From: Microbotryomycetes sp. JL201
Lineage: Eukaryota; Basidiomycota; Microbotryomycetes
DNA length: 64,000 nucleotides
Direction of reading: 5' to 3'
Assembly: GCA_033819885.1 (NCBI GenBank)
Contig: JAQYUZ010000014.1
Location: 248,001 to 312,000 of the forward strand
The notes beneath the pieces are model-generated. The model worked only from the letters and a program-made list of their open reading frames with translations. It did no database searches and was not told the origin of the DNA. A program made the translations under genes and the position numbers. Of this stretch, positions 23,455-33,598 are shown one piece after another. The first letter of the stretch is position 1. Every line of letters begins with the position of its first letter.

Positions 23455-25591
23455 CTACAGAGCGTCTCGACCTCGAGTCTCGACTGGCAAAAACATCATC
23501 AAGACACCAGTGGCGACAAAGATTGACGCGGACGCAAAAACGGGTCCGTCGGGTGTTTTGGCAGCGGACGAATAGACTGCAATGATTGGCGCAAACAGAC
23601 CCGTGACGCGGGATGTGGCGGAAGCGAGTGCATCACCAGTACCGCGATGAGGCGTTGGGAACGTTTCTGGTGCGTAAGAGTACACAATGCCGTAGAACGC
23701 ATTCTCAAACAAAGCAGCCATGCAAGTGAGAGCGTTGATTGTGCGCGAATTGCGAGCGGCCGTCAGTCCGAAGAGGAAGCAGCCAGCACCGACGGTGAAG
23801 AACGCCATTGCAAATTTACGACCGCCGCGACGCCACTGAACGAGACCGCAGGCGAGGATCGAACCAATCACGCCGCACGCAGCTTGGTATGTGTAGCCTC
23901 CATACGTAGCGTCGATAGAGGTGTCACCAAATGAGGCGTTCTTTGCTTGCAAGTATCCCTGCACGCCGACAGCGCATGAGAGATCAACTTAGAGCGATAA
24001 TGAGACCTCTCAGAATCGGAGGGCGTTGCTTACTGTCAGGAAACCGTTGAAAAGGGGATATGCAATGCCGAGCGCTCCATAGATCACGCAAATTAACGTT
24101 GTCGACCACGCAAGTCGCTTGGTGGCAAACAAGCCCTTGATGTGCTCGCCGCTGAATTCGCTGAACGAGTTTTTTACGAGCTCCATCGTAGAGAACTTGG
24201 TCGTCACATCTTTCTCTTGCCCCTCGAGGTATGGTCTGGCCGCGCGACGGAGGTCTTCGGCGGTGAGCGAGCTCGTCTTGCCGTTGTACATTGCGACGGC
24301 GTGAATCACATCGACAGCATCCTGGTCGCGGCCCATGCTGGCGAGAAATTTTGGCGACTCGTGCATGGGAAAAACGAACATGCGGAGGACCGAAAGAAAC
24401 AACATGAGACCGCCGAGCGTAAAGTATGAATACCGCCAGCCGGCGTTTGTAGACCAGTCGCAGGTATACGGATCGAGCACTCCTGCGGCGGCGTCGGCCT
24501 TTGCTCGAGCCGAGTCACACGAATACTTGGCAATGAAAGCCCAGCAAATGAGGCTGGCGACGACTTGTCCGACAGCCCACCACACACTCAGTAGAGTCAA
24601 GGTCCAATTGTGAGAGTTCGGGATAAACTCGAGATACAGCGCGCCATCGACAGGCAAGTTGCCACCGACGCCAAAACCGGTCAGAGCGATGAAAGTGCAG
24701 AACACGACATAGTTTGGTGCAGCGCCTGCACAGATGCCAAAGATCGCTCCAATGAAAAGCGTGGCGTTCCACGCGAGGCGGCGGCCGACAATGTCGGCGG
24801 ACATGCCAAAAAATGTAGCTCCGACGATCAGCCCACAGTAAAGCGCAAAGGTGGCCATTCGAACGTTCGGATAGTCGACCCAGCCGGTCTCGACGGCAAC
24901 TTGCGGCATGATGATGGCAATGCCTGTCGGGACGACAAATGAGCAAGAGACCTGAAGATGAAGCGGCCTGTCCTACCTTGAAGCCAGATGTTGTCCGAGA
25001 ACTATCGAGGACTTTTGTGAATAACGCTTACACAATGCAAAGCAAGCCTGGACTGACCCAACCGAAGCCCGCCGAGAGGAAGAGATACCACTGAAGCTAA
25101 ATCAGCACATTCACTCACAACCAGGTTTGGGTCGGGACATACTTGATACCTAGAAGACATATTGATCAGCTCTGAGTCGAAGATTGCAACTCTTGAGCTC
25201 CAAAGCCCGTCTTCGAGATGGCTCACCTTCCCATGCCGATTTCCGACATTGCAGTGTTCAGTACCTTGCATTTTGCCAAGAAAGCAGCGCTGACGCCCTC
25301 CTTGCGTGCCAGTGACTCCTGAGAGGCGACCTCCGCACCGTATAGCGCGACCTTTGTGCCGTCTTGAGCTTTCGTTACCGGTGGTGGACTATCATGCTTC
25401 TCGAGATCACTTTGTGAATTATTACCGTCGCTGTGCGCATGCAAGTCTGTCGTACATGAACGAACGCGTCAATGTTTTCGAGACGGCGAGAGTAGATGGC
25501 AGCCGAGCGGACATCCGCAGGCGAGGTCCGTGCACGGACAGCGAGCTACGGAAGCTGCGAGCCAGGTAAGCGAGAAGTGCTCACCGGTCAT
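23455..25591 (-). CDS. MFS transporter, SVOP/sugar-porter-like
   Basis: A 12-helix major facilitator of the fungal SV2/SVOP-like group, likely a plasma-membrane solute carrier of unknown substrate. The start is a 7-base exon (ATGACCG, 25591-25585) that joins in frame to LHAHSDGNNSQSD. Without it the open frame has no ATG. Short exons then give MGRYQ|WYLFLSAGFGW|FSDNIWLQG|IAIIMPQV, which is the classic first-helix pattern. GMSADIVGRRLAW is the loop 2-3 motif, GFGVGGNLPVDGALYLEF is helix 4, and YAPETFPTPHRGTGDAL is the second-half signature. The protein ends PVETRGRDAL. At least six introns are present, most near the 5' end. The N-terminal 70 residues are cytosolic and hydrophilic. Confidence 0.85.
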
Positions 25592-26033
25592 TCTGCCTGC
25601 TGCGCTGAGGCTGTGAATGTTGGTCGTTGGAGCGCAAAGCAGACGGTCGGCCCAACCGGCGTTGCGGAGTGCGAAGACTTTGTTAGGGTCGCGTGTGCAA
25701 GCGCGCGCACGTGGTCGGTTTCTTTTTCAGCGCGAACAGGGCAGGGCGGCTGCGAGTTGCCGGCTCAGGTACAATGTATAACTTGGATTGATGATTATTG
25801 CAGAACGATCTTGATCTTTCGCGTTTTGAGTGGCTCAGGTTGTGGCGGCATAACGCACAGATCGCGGCTAACTCTGGGCCTCAACTGCAAGCTGATCACT
25901 GCAGACGTCGTCCGAATGATGCCCGCGGAGTCGTTGAATAATCCTATGATATTGTTTCCTCCATGTTCGTGTCTTCGATTCGGTCTTCGACTCACCACCA
26001 CACAGGCATTGCAGTTTACCCTCCTGCCATTCG
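25592..26033. other. Intergenic upstream of first deaminase gene
   Basis: About 440 bases between divergent genes. It contains the first of two partial direct repeats that flank the deaminase pair. No gene is recognised. Confidence 0.5.
25788..25869. repeat. Direct repeat, left copy, flanking deaminase pair
   Basis: About 80 bases that recur downstream of the second deaminase gene at 27664-27744. The best part, 25832-25869, matches the other copy at about 34 of 38 positions by eye (shared core GTGGCGGCAT and ACAGATCGCGGCT). On the minus strand both copies can be read as SRDL-x-VMPP-x-PE, so they could be remnants of a duplicated coding end, or just duplicated spacer. Confidence 0.6.
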
Positions 26034-26700
26034 ATGCTGACGTCCAAGCAGCAAGCACTTGTTGAGGAAGCAAAGCAAGTAATACGGCAACTGCCATTAA
26101 ATGACAACCACTCCGTGGCTGCCGTGATGCTGAGTAGCAAAGGACGCACTTTCGCTGTATGGGTTTCAAGTTCACTTCGGCAACGGACACACATTGACGA
26201 GAACAGGGTTCTTTTTCATTCTTCCCAAGCAGGGAGTAAATGTGTATCATTTCACCGGGGGACCTTGCGCAGAAGTGGTGGCGCTTGGGAGAGCTGCAAC
26301 CGAAGGTATTGTCAGTCCGCTGTCATTCAGCGGTGAGCAATCCAGAGCAACGCAGGAGAAGACCGATGAAGAGATCGTATGTGCGGTGGCAGTGGGTGAC
26401 GCTGAGCGAGGTGTCATCAGTCCGTAAGCTACCCAGCAGTCCCTCCCAGGCTGAGGATCACGTTAATGGATTTGAGCTGTTTACAGGTGTGGGAGATGTC
26501 GCCAGGTGAGCGATGGATTCTTCTGAAACAAACGAAGAACCACATTGAGCAATTGCACCCAACTTGACCAGGTATTGCAGGAGTATTGGCCAAAATGCAC
26601 CGTGATAGTACGTCAGCCTGGCGGACAACGTGACGACTTGGTTTGCCTGTCCGTTGCCGATTTATTGCCGTACTCGTACGTATGGAAAGACAATCAGTGA
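26034..26700 (+). CDS. Blasticidin-S-deaminase-like cytidine deaminase, copy 1
   Basis: A zinc-dependent deaminase closest in sequence to Aspergillus blasticidin S deaminase (BSD). BSD removes the cytosine amino group of blasticidin-type nucleoside antibiotics. Exons 26034-26156, 26233-26423, 26487-26505 and 26572-26700 give 153 residues. The N-terminus aligns with BSD ([18 protein letters not shown]). The active-site stretch is [19 protein letters not shown], with the zinc Cys and catalytic Glu of PCAE. The second zinc pair is SPCGRCRQVL, and the tail is [10 protein letters not shown] as in BSD. All catalytic residues are present, so it looks functional. The third exon is only 19 bases and encodes CGRCRQ. 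A loop of about 14 residues after IVSPLS is longer than in BSD. The natural substrate may be another cytosine nucleoside. Confidence 0.9.
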
Positions 26701-26827
26701 AATTTAAATTTTCCCTCCGAGAGACGGCAGGATTCGGTAGCACTTTGTCATAGCCACGTCAACGTGGTGGAGGCGGGCCTCGTGCGCTCAGGCCTCGTCG
26801 TCGGAAGGCGCGCCTTCGTCTATATCG

Positions 26828-27490
26828 ATGCCGCTGACGCCGCTCGAGGCAGCTATCGTGACAGAGGCCAACCGTGTGATTGACAACGTGCCTGTCAACC
26901 TCAATCATACCGTGGGCGCCGCGTTGCTGACAAGCAAGGGCAGGATCATTTCTGTCCGTTCGTTATCTTCGCTTGAAAATAGATTATTGACTATCCCTGG
27001 CTGGGTTACAGGCTCTTAACATGGCACACTACTCTGGTGGACCATGCGCCGAGATGGTCGCCATGGCAAAGGCTGCAGACCTCGGCATCCTCTCGCCCCG
27101 AGTGTTTGCCCGACCAAGTGCCGAGGGTCTGCTGTACGACATGGATACCGCTTCAAACGAAAGAGAATCTGTTGTGTGCATTGTGGCAGTTGCAGACCGA
27201 GGAAGGGGTGTCCTAAGCCCGTAAGTACATCTACCGAGGGAGAATGTCAACTAATGCTTTCGCTTGAGCAGATGCGGTAGATGTAGACAGGTGAGGATCG
27301 ACACGAGATGCGTCTGCTCGAGCTGAAACTAAAGGCAACCTTGCTACAGATTCTGTGCGATTATTGGCCAAATTCCGCTGTGATATTGCAAAAAGAAGAC
27401 GGGTCCGGACTGGAGACTGTGCCGCTACAGGAGCTCATGCCACGTGCATACCGGTGGCGTCAGCGCGACAAAGGGCAAGTACCGTCTTGA
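26828..27490 (+). CDS. Blasticidin-S-deaminase-like cytidine deaminase, copy 2
   Basis: A tandem paralogue of the gene just upstream, 127 bases after its stop. Exons 26828-26953, 27012-27220, 27272-27290 and 27350-27490 give 164 residues. Introns fall at the same sites and phases as in copy 1, including the 19-base exon for CGRCRQ. It starts MPLTPLEAAIVTEANRVIDN, very like BSD's MPLSQEESTLIERA start. The active site is LNMAHYSGGPCAEMVAMA with intact PCAE, followed by SPCGRCRQIL. The tail LMPRAYRWRQRDKGQVPS is longer than in BSD. The loop before CIVAVADRGRG is about 20 residues longer than in BSD. The two proteins are clearly diverged, so the duplication is not recent. Blasticidin itself need not be the substrate. 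Confidence 0.9.
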
Positions 27491-27663
27491 GTCGAAGAGC
27501 AAGCAACAGCCCTGACGAATCTTTGTTGATAGCAACCAAATTGGTAGATAGGTGGTCAGCGTTCAGAAGATGAAGTCGGTGCAACCTCAAAGTACAAGCG
27601 AGAATGTCGTATTGCACTCGTCCAAGACTGTACTAATGATATGCGTCTGTGGCCGCGATGGCG

Positions 27664-27744
27664 ATGATTGCAGAATTATCCCGAATCTCGTTTACCGCGT
27701 GTGACTAGCTCAGGTCGTGGCGGCATCACGGACAGATCGCGGCT
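27664..27744. repeat. Direct repeat, right copy, flanking deaminase pair
   Basis: Partner of the repeat at 25788-25869, about 175 bases after the stop of the second deaminase gene. The orientation is the same. Together the two copies bracket the pair of genes. Confidence 0.6.
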
Positions 27745-28001
27745 GGGCAGGTGAATTTCGCCCTGCAGCGGCCGAAGGTGCAGGAAATTTTTGGACCACG
27801 ACGCGCAAGAGCGACAGAGCTTTCGTATGCGATAGCTAGGGTACTCGAGAGCCAAGGCGTAAATCTGATGAGATAGGTTGTGCTGTAGAGCAGCCATGCC
27901 GTGCAACAACGTGTACAGAATTCAGCTACCATGGTGTGGCTTTCCTACCTCAGATCACGACATGTGAGCTTCCATGCTGCTGCAGGCGTTCTGTCGAAGC
28001 A

Positions 28002-28710
28002 ATGTTTCGTTGGCTGTGCCCGGGGGCTGTGTTAATATCGAGTCTTGGCTCCTCGGCGCGCGGACTTGCCGCGGACTGTGTGCACACATCTTTTCTCGCA
28101 CTTCTTTTTCTCACCTGTTTCTCTCTCTCTGTCATGACGGTGTTCCAAAGGCCCTTGTCGAAGTCTGGCTTCGCCTTGGCGTCCAGGTTGTCTTGTTGCC
28201 GATGTCCACCCTCAGCAAATGTCTGCGGCTCTGGCTGGTCAAGCTCACTCAGACAAATGGCGCCGAACTTTCACTTTGGCATCCGCTTGCAAAGACAAAG
28301 ATGCGGTGATCGCAACGGTCCTTGCCGACATTGACGGGCTCAAGAACAAGAGGCACATGTTGGTCTCGCACACAAAGGTAGGGCCTCGCCGTCGGCGCCA
28401 CGGACAGAGCGACGAAAAATACGATTTCGGTGAGGCTGGCTGTCGTCAAGGCCATGGGCGCAATCGCGATGGGTGGTTGGACCGAAGATGCGGTCACAGA
28501 ATACGAAAGCAAGTTAAAAGGCGGTCTAGACGTGCTTTTGCAAGACAAGGATGTGAGTCTGCGCCGCAAGCTTAGCGCAAAGGTCGCTCGAGACTGATGG
28601 CATTGCTGCAGCTCGACTTCTGCCTCTACGAAGCTATCGAAGAAACGCGCGCAAAGTCGTGGCTCAGAATGTTCGAGACGGGCGTCACGGAGTGCAAGCC
28701 ATACGCTTAG
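28002..28710 (+). CDS. Unrecognised small gene, left copy in inverted repeat
   Basis: I do not recognise this gene. A possible start at 28002 reads MFRWLCPGAVLISSLGSSARG, which looks like a secretion signal. Downstream exon-like segments read DAVIATVLADIDGLKNKRHMLVSHTK, and a last exon encodes LDFCLYEAIEE and ends KPYA with a stop at 28708-28710. A GTGAG donor and a CAG acceptor before the last exon are conserved in the sister copy. The same gene is present in inverted orientation at 28797-29337. The copies differ by many substitutions and some length differences, and I cannot show that this one is open throughout, so it may be a decayed copy. Exon structure and function are unknown. Confidence 0.35.
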
Positions 28711-29337
28711 CAGCTTGTGACTCCGATAATCACAAGCGCTCTCGAGCAAGCCGACCGTATTGTCCACAAAGCTCTTGACGTCGAATTCACAAGCTGCTAA
28801 GCGTACGGCATGTACTCCGCAACGCCCATGTCGAACATTCTCAGCGACGAGTTGACGCGCATTTCCTTGATCGCTTCGCAGAGGCAGAGGTCGAGCTGTA
28901 GCGATGCTATCAGTCTCGAACGAGTTCTTCCGGGTAAGCTTGCGACGCAGACTCACGTCCTTGTCTTGCAAAAGCACATCTAGACCGCGCACCAGCTTGG
29001 TTTGGTATTCCGTGACCGCATATTCGGTCCAACCACCTATCGCGATAGCGCCAGTGGCCTTGACGACCGCCAGCCTCTCGGAAAACTCGTACTCCTCGTC
29101 GTTCTGTCCATGGCGCCGACGCGGAGGACCTACCTTTGTGTGCGAGACCAAGATTTGCGCCTTGTCTTTGAGTGCATCGATGGCGGCAAGGACTGTCGAG
29201 ATCACGGCGTTTTTGTCCTGCAAGCGGACGCCGAGGTGGAATTTGGGCGCCAGCTGACCGAGTTTGACGAGTCAAAGGCGCAGACATTTGCTGAGGACGA
29301 TCATCGGCAGCAAGATGACTTGGACGTGCAGGTCGAA
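28172..29337. repeat. Imperfect inverted repeat, ~550-base arms
   Basis: The left arm is about 28172-28720 and the right arm about 28786-29337 (reverse complement), with a 65-base spacer. Arms share long near-identical runs, for example TTGGTCTCGCACACAAAGGTAG, GTGCTTTTGCAAGACAAGGA and TACGCTTAGCAGCTTGTGA. By eye, identity is roughly three quarters to four fifths. Each arm carries one copy of the same small gene, so the pair is convergent, tail to tail. Confidence 0.85.
28797..29337 (-). CDS. Unrecognised small gene, right copy in inverted repeat
   Basis: Minus-strand sister of the gene at 28002-28710. Conserved segments in order are KFHLGVRLQDKNAVISTVLA, IDALKDKAQILVSHTK, VVKATGAIAIGGWTEYAVTE, LVRGLDVLLQDKD and LDLCLCEAIKEMRVNSS, ending EYMPYA with a stop at 28797-28799. 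The last intron (a GTGAGT donor to a CTACAG acceptor) is shared with the other copy. The 5' end is not clear: no matching signal peptide is seen upstream, so the right arm may lack the first exon. The protein would be small and mostly helical. No family is recognised, and whether it is expressed cannot be judged from sequence alone. Confidence 0.35.
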
Positions 29338-30091
29338 ATGCTTTCTTCACAAAACTGCTCGCGTGATCCCTTGTGCGCATGAATGTCAATCTTCTGCTAG
29401 ATGGCCTGGTCGTTTACAAGGTTCGCACCATGCACTGCTTCAAGGCGGACCTGCGTTGTCAGCAAAAAATCAGCCGCGGTGGCGGAGACAGATCGAGTGT
29501 TTGAGCTTGATTATGCGCATTGGAGCCGCCGTTAGTCACTGTATTAGTCGGCGTTGTGCTTTTCAACACTCTGGTTCACCAACCTGACTTAATCACGCAG
29601 AATTCCAAACTCCAAGAACGAAACGAATTACGTCACTCTCGTCAGACAGTTTGCAGGCGATTTTCGCTCCGCCAAAAAGTAAGTCTCGGCGGCCGGGCGG
29701 TCATTCACACTCTTGACGTGCCGATTGCCAGCAATTACGCAATGATGCAGTCTACGGTCAACCAACTCGGAGAAGAGGCTGGACAAGAAACTTTTCATTC
29801 GTGGATGGACTGCGGAGCGGGTATCCTCTAGGAGGTGCCATGTGTAGGAGCCACACGTCGCTTCTAGGACAAATGATTGCTGGCTGATTACAGTAGGACT
29901 TTTTCTGTGTCAAACCCGTGAATAGCGTACGCAGGGACTTTGCTCCCCTAGGTAGTCGTAGACTGACTCCGAGATACAATTACAATGAGCATTCCCTAGT
30001 CGCCACCGAAAAGGGGTTGTACATACAAGGATGAAGCCGAGGTTATGAATTAGTGACCGTGAATAATACCTACAAGTTGACCATATCACAA

Positions 30092-30116
30092 ATCCGACAG
30101 TGAGATTCTGTCGGAT
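30092..30116. repeat. Perfect 9-bp hairpin
   Basis: ATCCGACAG, a 7-base loop, then CTGTCGGAT. It is isolated in a gene-free stretch and could be a terminator-like or recombination remnant. Function is unknown. Confidence 0.5.
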
Positions 30117-30510
30117 GACGGATTTCTGGTGCCTTGTTTTTGTGTATCATTATTCGTTTTGCTGCAACTGATCCCGTGACCAATGTCGTGCTCGTGCCGC
30201 TGATGTGAGCGAGACGACTGACTCGGTTTCCTCTTGTTTCACGTTGTCGCTCAGCACGACTCGTCTGTCAGTCCAATGTGGCTTGATTCACAGACTGCAA
30301 TACTGTGCCTGCACCCTTACGGCGTACGGGCTCCGTTGCAATCTTGTGCCACCGGAACGCCAATAAAGCCGCATAGACAGCTGCACGCGTTGCGCGGTCA
30401 CGGCAAAGGCCGCACACCTTTATGCGTATATGATCATTCACCTGGCATCTCGACTGCTCGCAAAGACTACTTTGCAGCGTGGCTGAACTCGAGCACGCAA
30501 TTGAGAAGGT

Positions 30511-30516
30511 CACGTG
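30511..30516. promoter_or_regulatory. CACGTG box upstream of MET30
   Basis: The core sits in GGTCACGTGG, about 200 bases before the MET30 start codon. In yeasts, TCACGTG is the Cbf1 site of sulfur-pathway genes, and MET30 itself is under that circuit. Here the role is inferred from position and motif only. Confidence 0.45.
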
Positions 30517-30711
30517 GATTGTGACATTATCTTTGACCCGCGAACGGCCTGCATCTCTTCAAAAAATGACTTGTCTCTGCAGACAACTGACACCCTTTCT
30601 CCCTTTGCTTCCTCTGTGTATTTTTAACAGAATTCTGGGCGCGTGACCTCTTTCCCGACCTTCCATTTGCCCACCGTGCCGTCGACACACCAACATCACG
30701 GCCCGCGGGGG

Positions 30712-33237
30712 ATGCCGCCGCCGACATGGTCTCATCAATCGCCCAATGCAGTAACCAGCGTGCGCCCGGGCTTCTCGTTTTCGCCGTCGAGCCCTCCGTT
30801 GTCGTCGGCGCTCGAGCTGCACGATGATCCTGCCGCGACTACATATAAGGCCACGTCGACGTCGTCACTTTCAGCTCATACGGGAAGCCACGCTGCAACG
30901 TTGGATGCCGCTACATCACCTACAGCGGCAACATCGAGTGTGTCGCCGACGCTCTTCTCGCCTCAGTCAGCACAGTCAATGGCATCAATCGCGCGAACTA
31001 TTGCATCGACGCTAGGTCCAAAATCCCCTTTAAGGGCTGAGAGTCCCATGGACGATGAAGACGAGCTAGGTAACCGGGTGGGTACCCACGAAGACGCGCT
31101 GCGCCGAGGACCGCCTACGAGCGATACCCCCGGCGGCGATTGCAAGAACTTGTGCGTTAGGCATCAACGCATGGCCAATGGTGGAACAAATCTCATGCTT
31201 CAAAAAGTCAGTCTCTGTCAGATACCGCAACGACGAACGCACCCTAATCGTTCGCATCTGGCAGTCCATCGAGAATCTTTCGCCACACGAGCAGCAAGCT
31301 GTAAACACGGTTTGGTCCCTGTTCTCGGCATCGCCTGCTCGGCGTCGTCTGCTGATCTTACAAGGTCTTCTCACAATCGCGTGCCCGTCTCAGCTATCGT
31401 TCCTGCAAGACGCTTTGACGCTCGAAATGCGTACCGACCCTGTCGAGATTTTGCCCCGCGAAGTGTGCCTCAAGATTTTTGGCTATCTTGACGCCATCTC
31501 TCTCGGCCGCGCGGCGCAAGTCTCGAGGTCATGGAAGAACATGGCTGATGACGACTTGCTGTGGCGGACGATGTGCGAACAACACATCGAGCGCAAATGC
31601 GAAAAATGCGGCTGGGGCTTGCCACTGCTCGGCGAGCGTCGACGGAAAGCCAAGGGAATGATCAGCAATTTGTCGCAACGCATGGCCAGCTCTCGAGCTG
31701 ATTCGCCGCAGCCAGTAGCGCAATCGGGATCCGCGGCAGAATTGACGTCCTCCTTGGTGTCATTGCCACCGACGCCGGCGCCAATGTCACCCGAGCGCCA
31801 CTCCATGTCGGCGGACGACGTAGACGAGCATCGCAGCAAACGGGCCAAGACGCAGTCGCCTGGACCTACATCGCCAAAGCAATCGACCAGCTCGAGTCTA
31901 ATTTCGGCTCGACGCCCTTGGAAGCTCGTGTACTGCGAGCGACTCGCCATCGAGCGCAACTGGCGTCGAGGAGATTGCGTCGCCACCGTCTTGTCGGGCC
32001 ACACGGACGCCATCACCTGCTTGCAGGTTGCCGAGGATTTGCCGCATCCGTCGTTCCCGGTTCTCATGACTGGTTCCTGGGATCGCACTGTGCGCATCTG
32101 GAACCTCGAGACGGGTAAGGAAGTTGGTGTCCTTGTCGGACACAGCCGTGGCATCCGCGCTCTTCAGTTTGATGCGCTCAAGCTCGTCACTGGCTCGATG
32201 GATTCGACGCTCAAGATTTGGAATTGGCGCACGGGCGAATGTCTCAGAACGCTCAGAGGTCATCGTGATGCCGTCATTTGCCTGACATACGACAAGCAGC
32301 TGCTAGTGTCTGGTTCAGGCGATTCGACCATCCGGGTGTGGGACTTTGGTACGGGCGAGGTACAAGTCTTGCGTGGGCACTCTGAGTGGGTTAACTCGGT
32401 CGCGCTGTGGGACTCGAATGCAGAATGCGGCACAGATGGCTCGAAGTCGTCTGGCGAAGGGGACCTTGGCGCGCCGACGACAAATCCCGAGGCTGCGCGT
32501 CTCAGCAGCAAGGGCAAGTTTTTGTTCTCGGCATCGGACGATTCTACAATCCGAGTTTGGGACTTGTACACCCGTCAATGCGTGCGCGTCTTGAGCGGCC
32601 ACGTCGCTCAGGTTCAAAGTCTCAAGATTGCCTTGACCGAGATGGCCCCACCGCGGTTCCCAGCGTCGTCCATCATGCCACCAAAAGTCGGACGGGCTTC
32701 GAGCTTCCCATCGACGACGAGCGAAGGCAATACATTGACCGACAATGCTTCGACGAGCCGACCCTGGCTGACGACAAGAACGGCAGCTGGAACGGCAGAC
32801 GTTTCTGGTGCAGTCAACTTGCCCGTGATGGTTATAGCAGGCTCCAAGCGACCACTGATCGTCAGCGCTTCGCTCGACAACACGATCAAAGTCTGGGATG
32901 TCGAACAAGCCCAGTGCCAGAGGACTATGTTTGGCCACATTGAAGGCGTGTGGGACGTTGACGTCGACAATCTGAGGATTGTGTCTGCAAGCCACGATAG
33001 GACGTTGAAAATCTGGGACAAAGATACTGGTCGTTGCTTGCATACGCTCGTAGGACATACAGGCGCTGTTACGTCTGTAGTCCTGCAGGATCAATATTGC
33101 GTTACGGGCGGGGACGATGGAAATATTCGGTAAGTCCTGAACGTATCGCGCGCTTGCTTCCCGGTCTAAAGTTCTCGTTCGACAGGATTTGGAACTTTGC
33201 CTCGAGACTGAGTCCGTCGGTGGCTGAAGGCGTTTGA
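30712..33237 (+). CDS. MET30: F-box/WD40 protein MET30 (SconB), SCF substrate receptor
   Basis: Substrate receptor of an SCF ubiquitin ligase. In fungi this receptor represses sulfur assimilation and controls the cell cycle through Met4-type activators. Exons 30712-31069, 31161-33129 and 33186-33237 give 792 residues. The first 120 residues are Ser/Pro-rich. The F-box lies near residues 212-260 (LPREVCLKIFGYLDAISL). It is followed by the MET30/SconB hallmark CEKCGWGLPLL, which Cdc4 and Pop1 lack. Seven WD repeats run from about residue 390 to the end (GSWDRTVRIWNLETG, GSGDSTIRVWDFGTG, SASLDNTIKVWDVEQA and others), with one long Ser/Thr-rich insert near residues 625-670. The ATG at 30712 is the first in the open frame. 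Confidence 0.88.
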
Positions 33238-33598
33238 TTTCACTATTTCTCCTCTGTGTACGATGTACTGTGGCCTTTGCGCTACTTGGTGTTCTCTCCG
33301 TGTAGTTATTTCGCTTGTTGTGCTTGCTATGCATTCTCTCTGGTTCCGCGTGCGCCGGTATTCTAACACGATGCTGGGCATTCAATATCCCACGTGAACA
33401 AAGTGCACACGAGAGAGTCGCGCGTAGCAATTTCTGCGCTGTCATACGGTGCGACTGCCGCACTTTTCATGATCTGGCTCTGTCGGTCGCGGCTGGGCCC
33501 GTGGCGATCTTTTCCAGAGCCATTCCACCGGGAAGGAACCATGGCCACCTTGATGACTGGATTTGCACGGGTTCTTTTTGCACTGCACGGTGCTCAGC
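33238..33598. other. Intergenic, promoter of the subtilase gene
   Basis: About 360 bases between MET30 and the protease gene. A CACGTG core lies at 33391-33396, about 200 bases before the protease start. No gene is seen. Confidence 0.45.

Larger units (their letters stand above)
29338..30711. other. Accessory intergenic stretch without a clear gene
   Basis: About 1.37 kb of short frames. One exon-like segment at 29601-29678 has a good branch site and acceptor (CTGACTTAATCACGCAG) and a GTAAGT donor, and reads IPNSKNETNYVTLVRQFAGD. I cannot find convincing partner exons, so it may be a gene remnant. A perfect hairpin (30092-30116) and a CACGTG box (30511-30516) also lie here. The last few hundred bases should be the MET30 promoter. 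Confidence 0.4.

Noticed and set aside
28249-29223. Minus-strand frame of 324 codons spanning both arms of the inverted repeat
   Set aside because: It reads through the spacer and into the antisense of the left copy. The conserved splice sites and stop of the right copy lie inside it, so it is a by-product of the repeat.
32315-33463. Minus-strand frame of 382 codons opposite MET30
   Set aside because: Antisense to WD repeats; Arg/Cys/His-rich with no domain.
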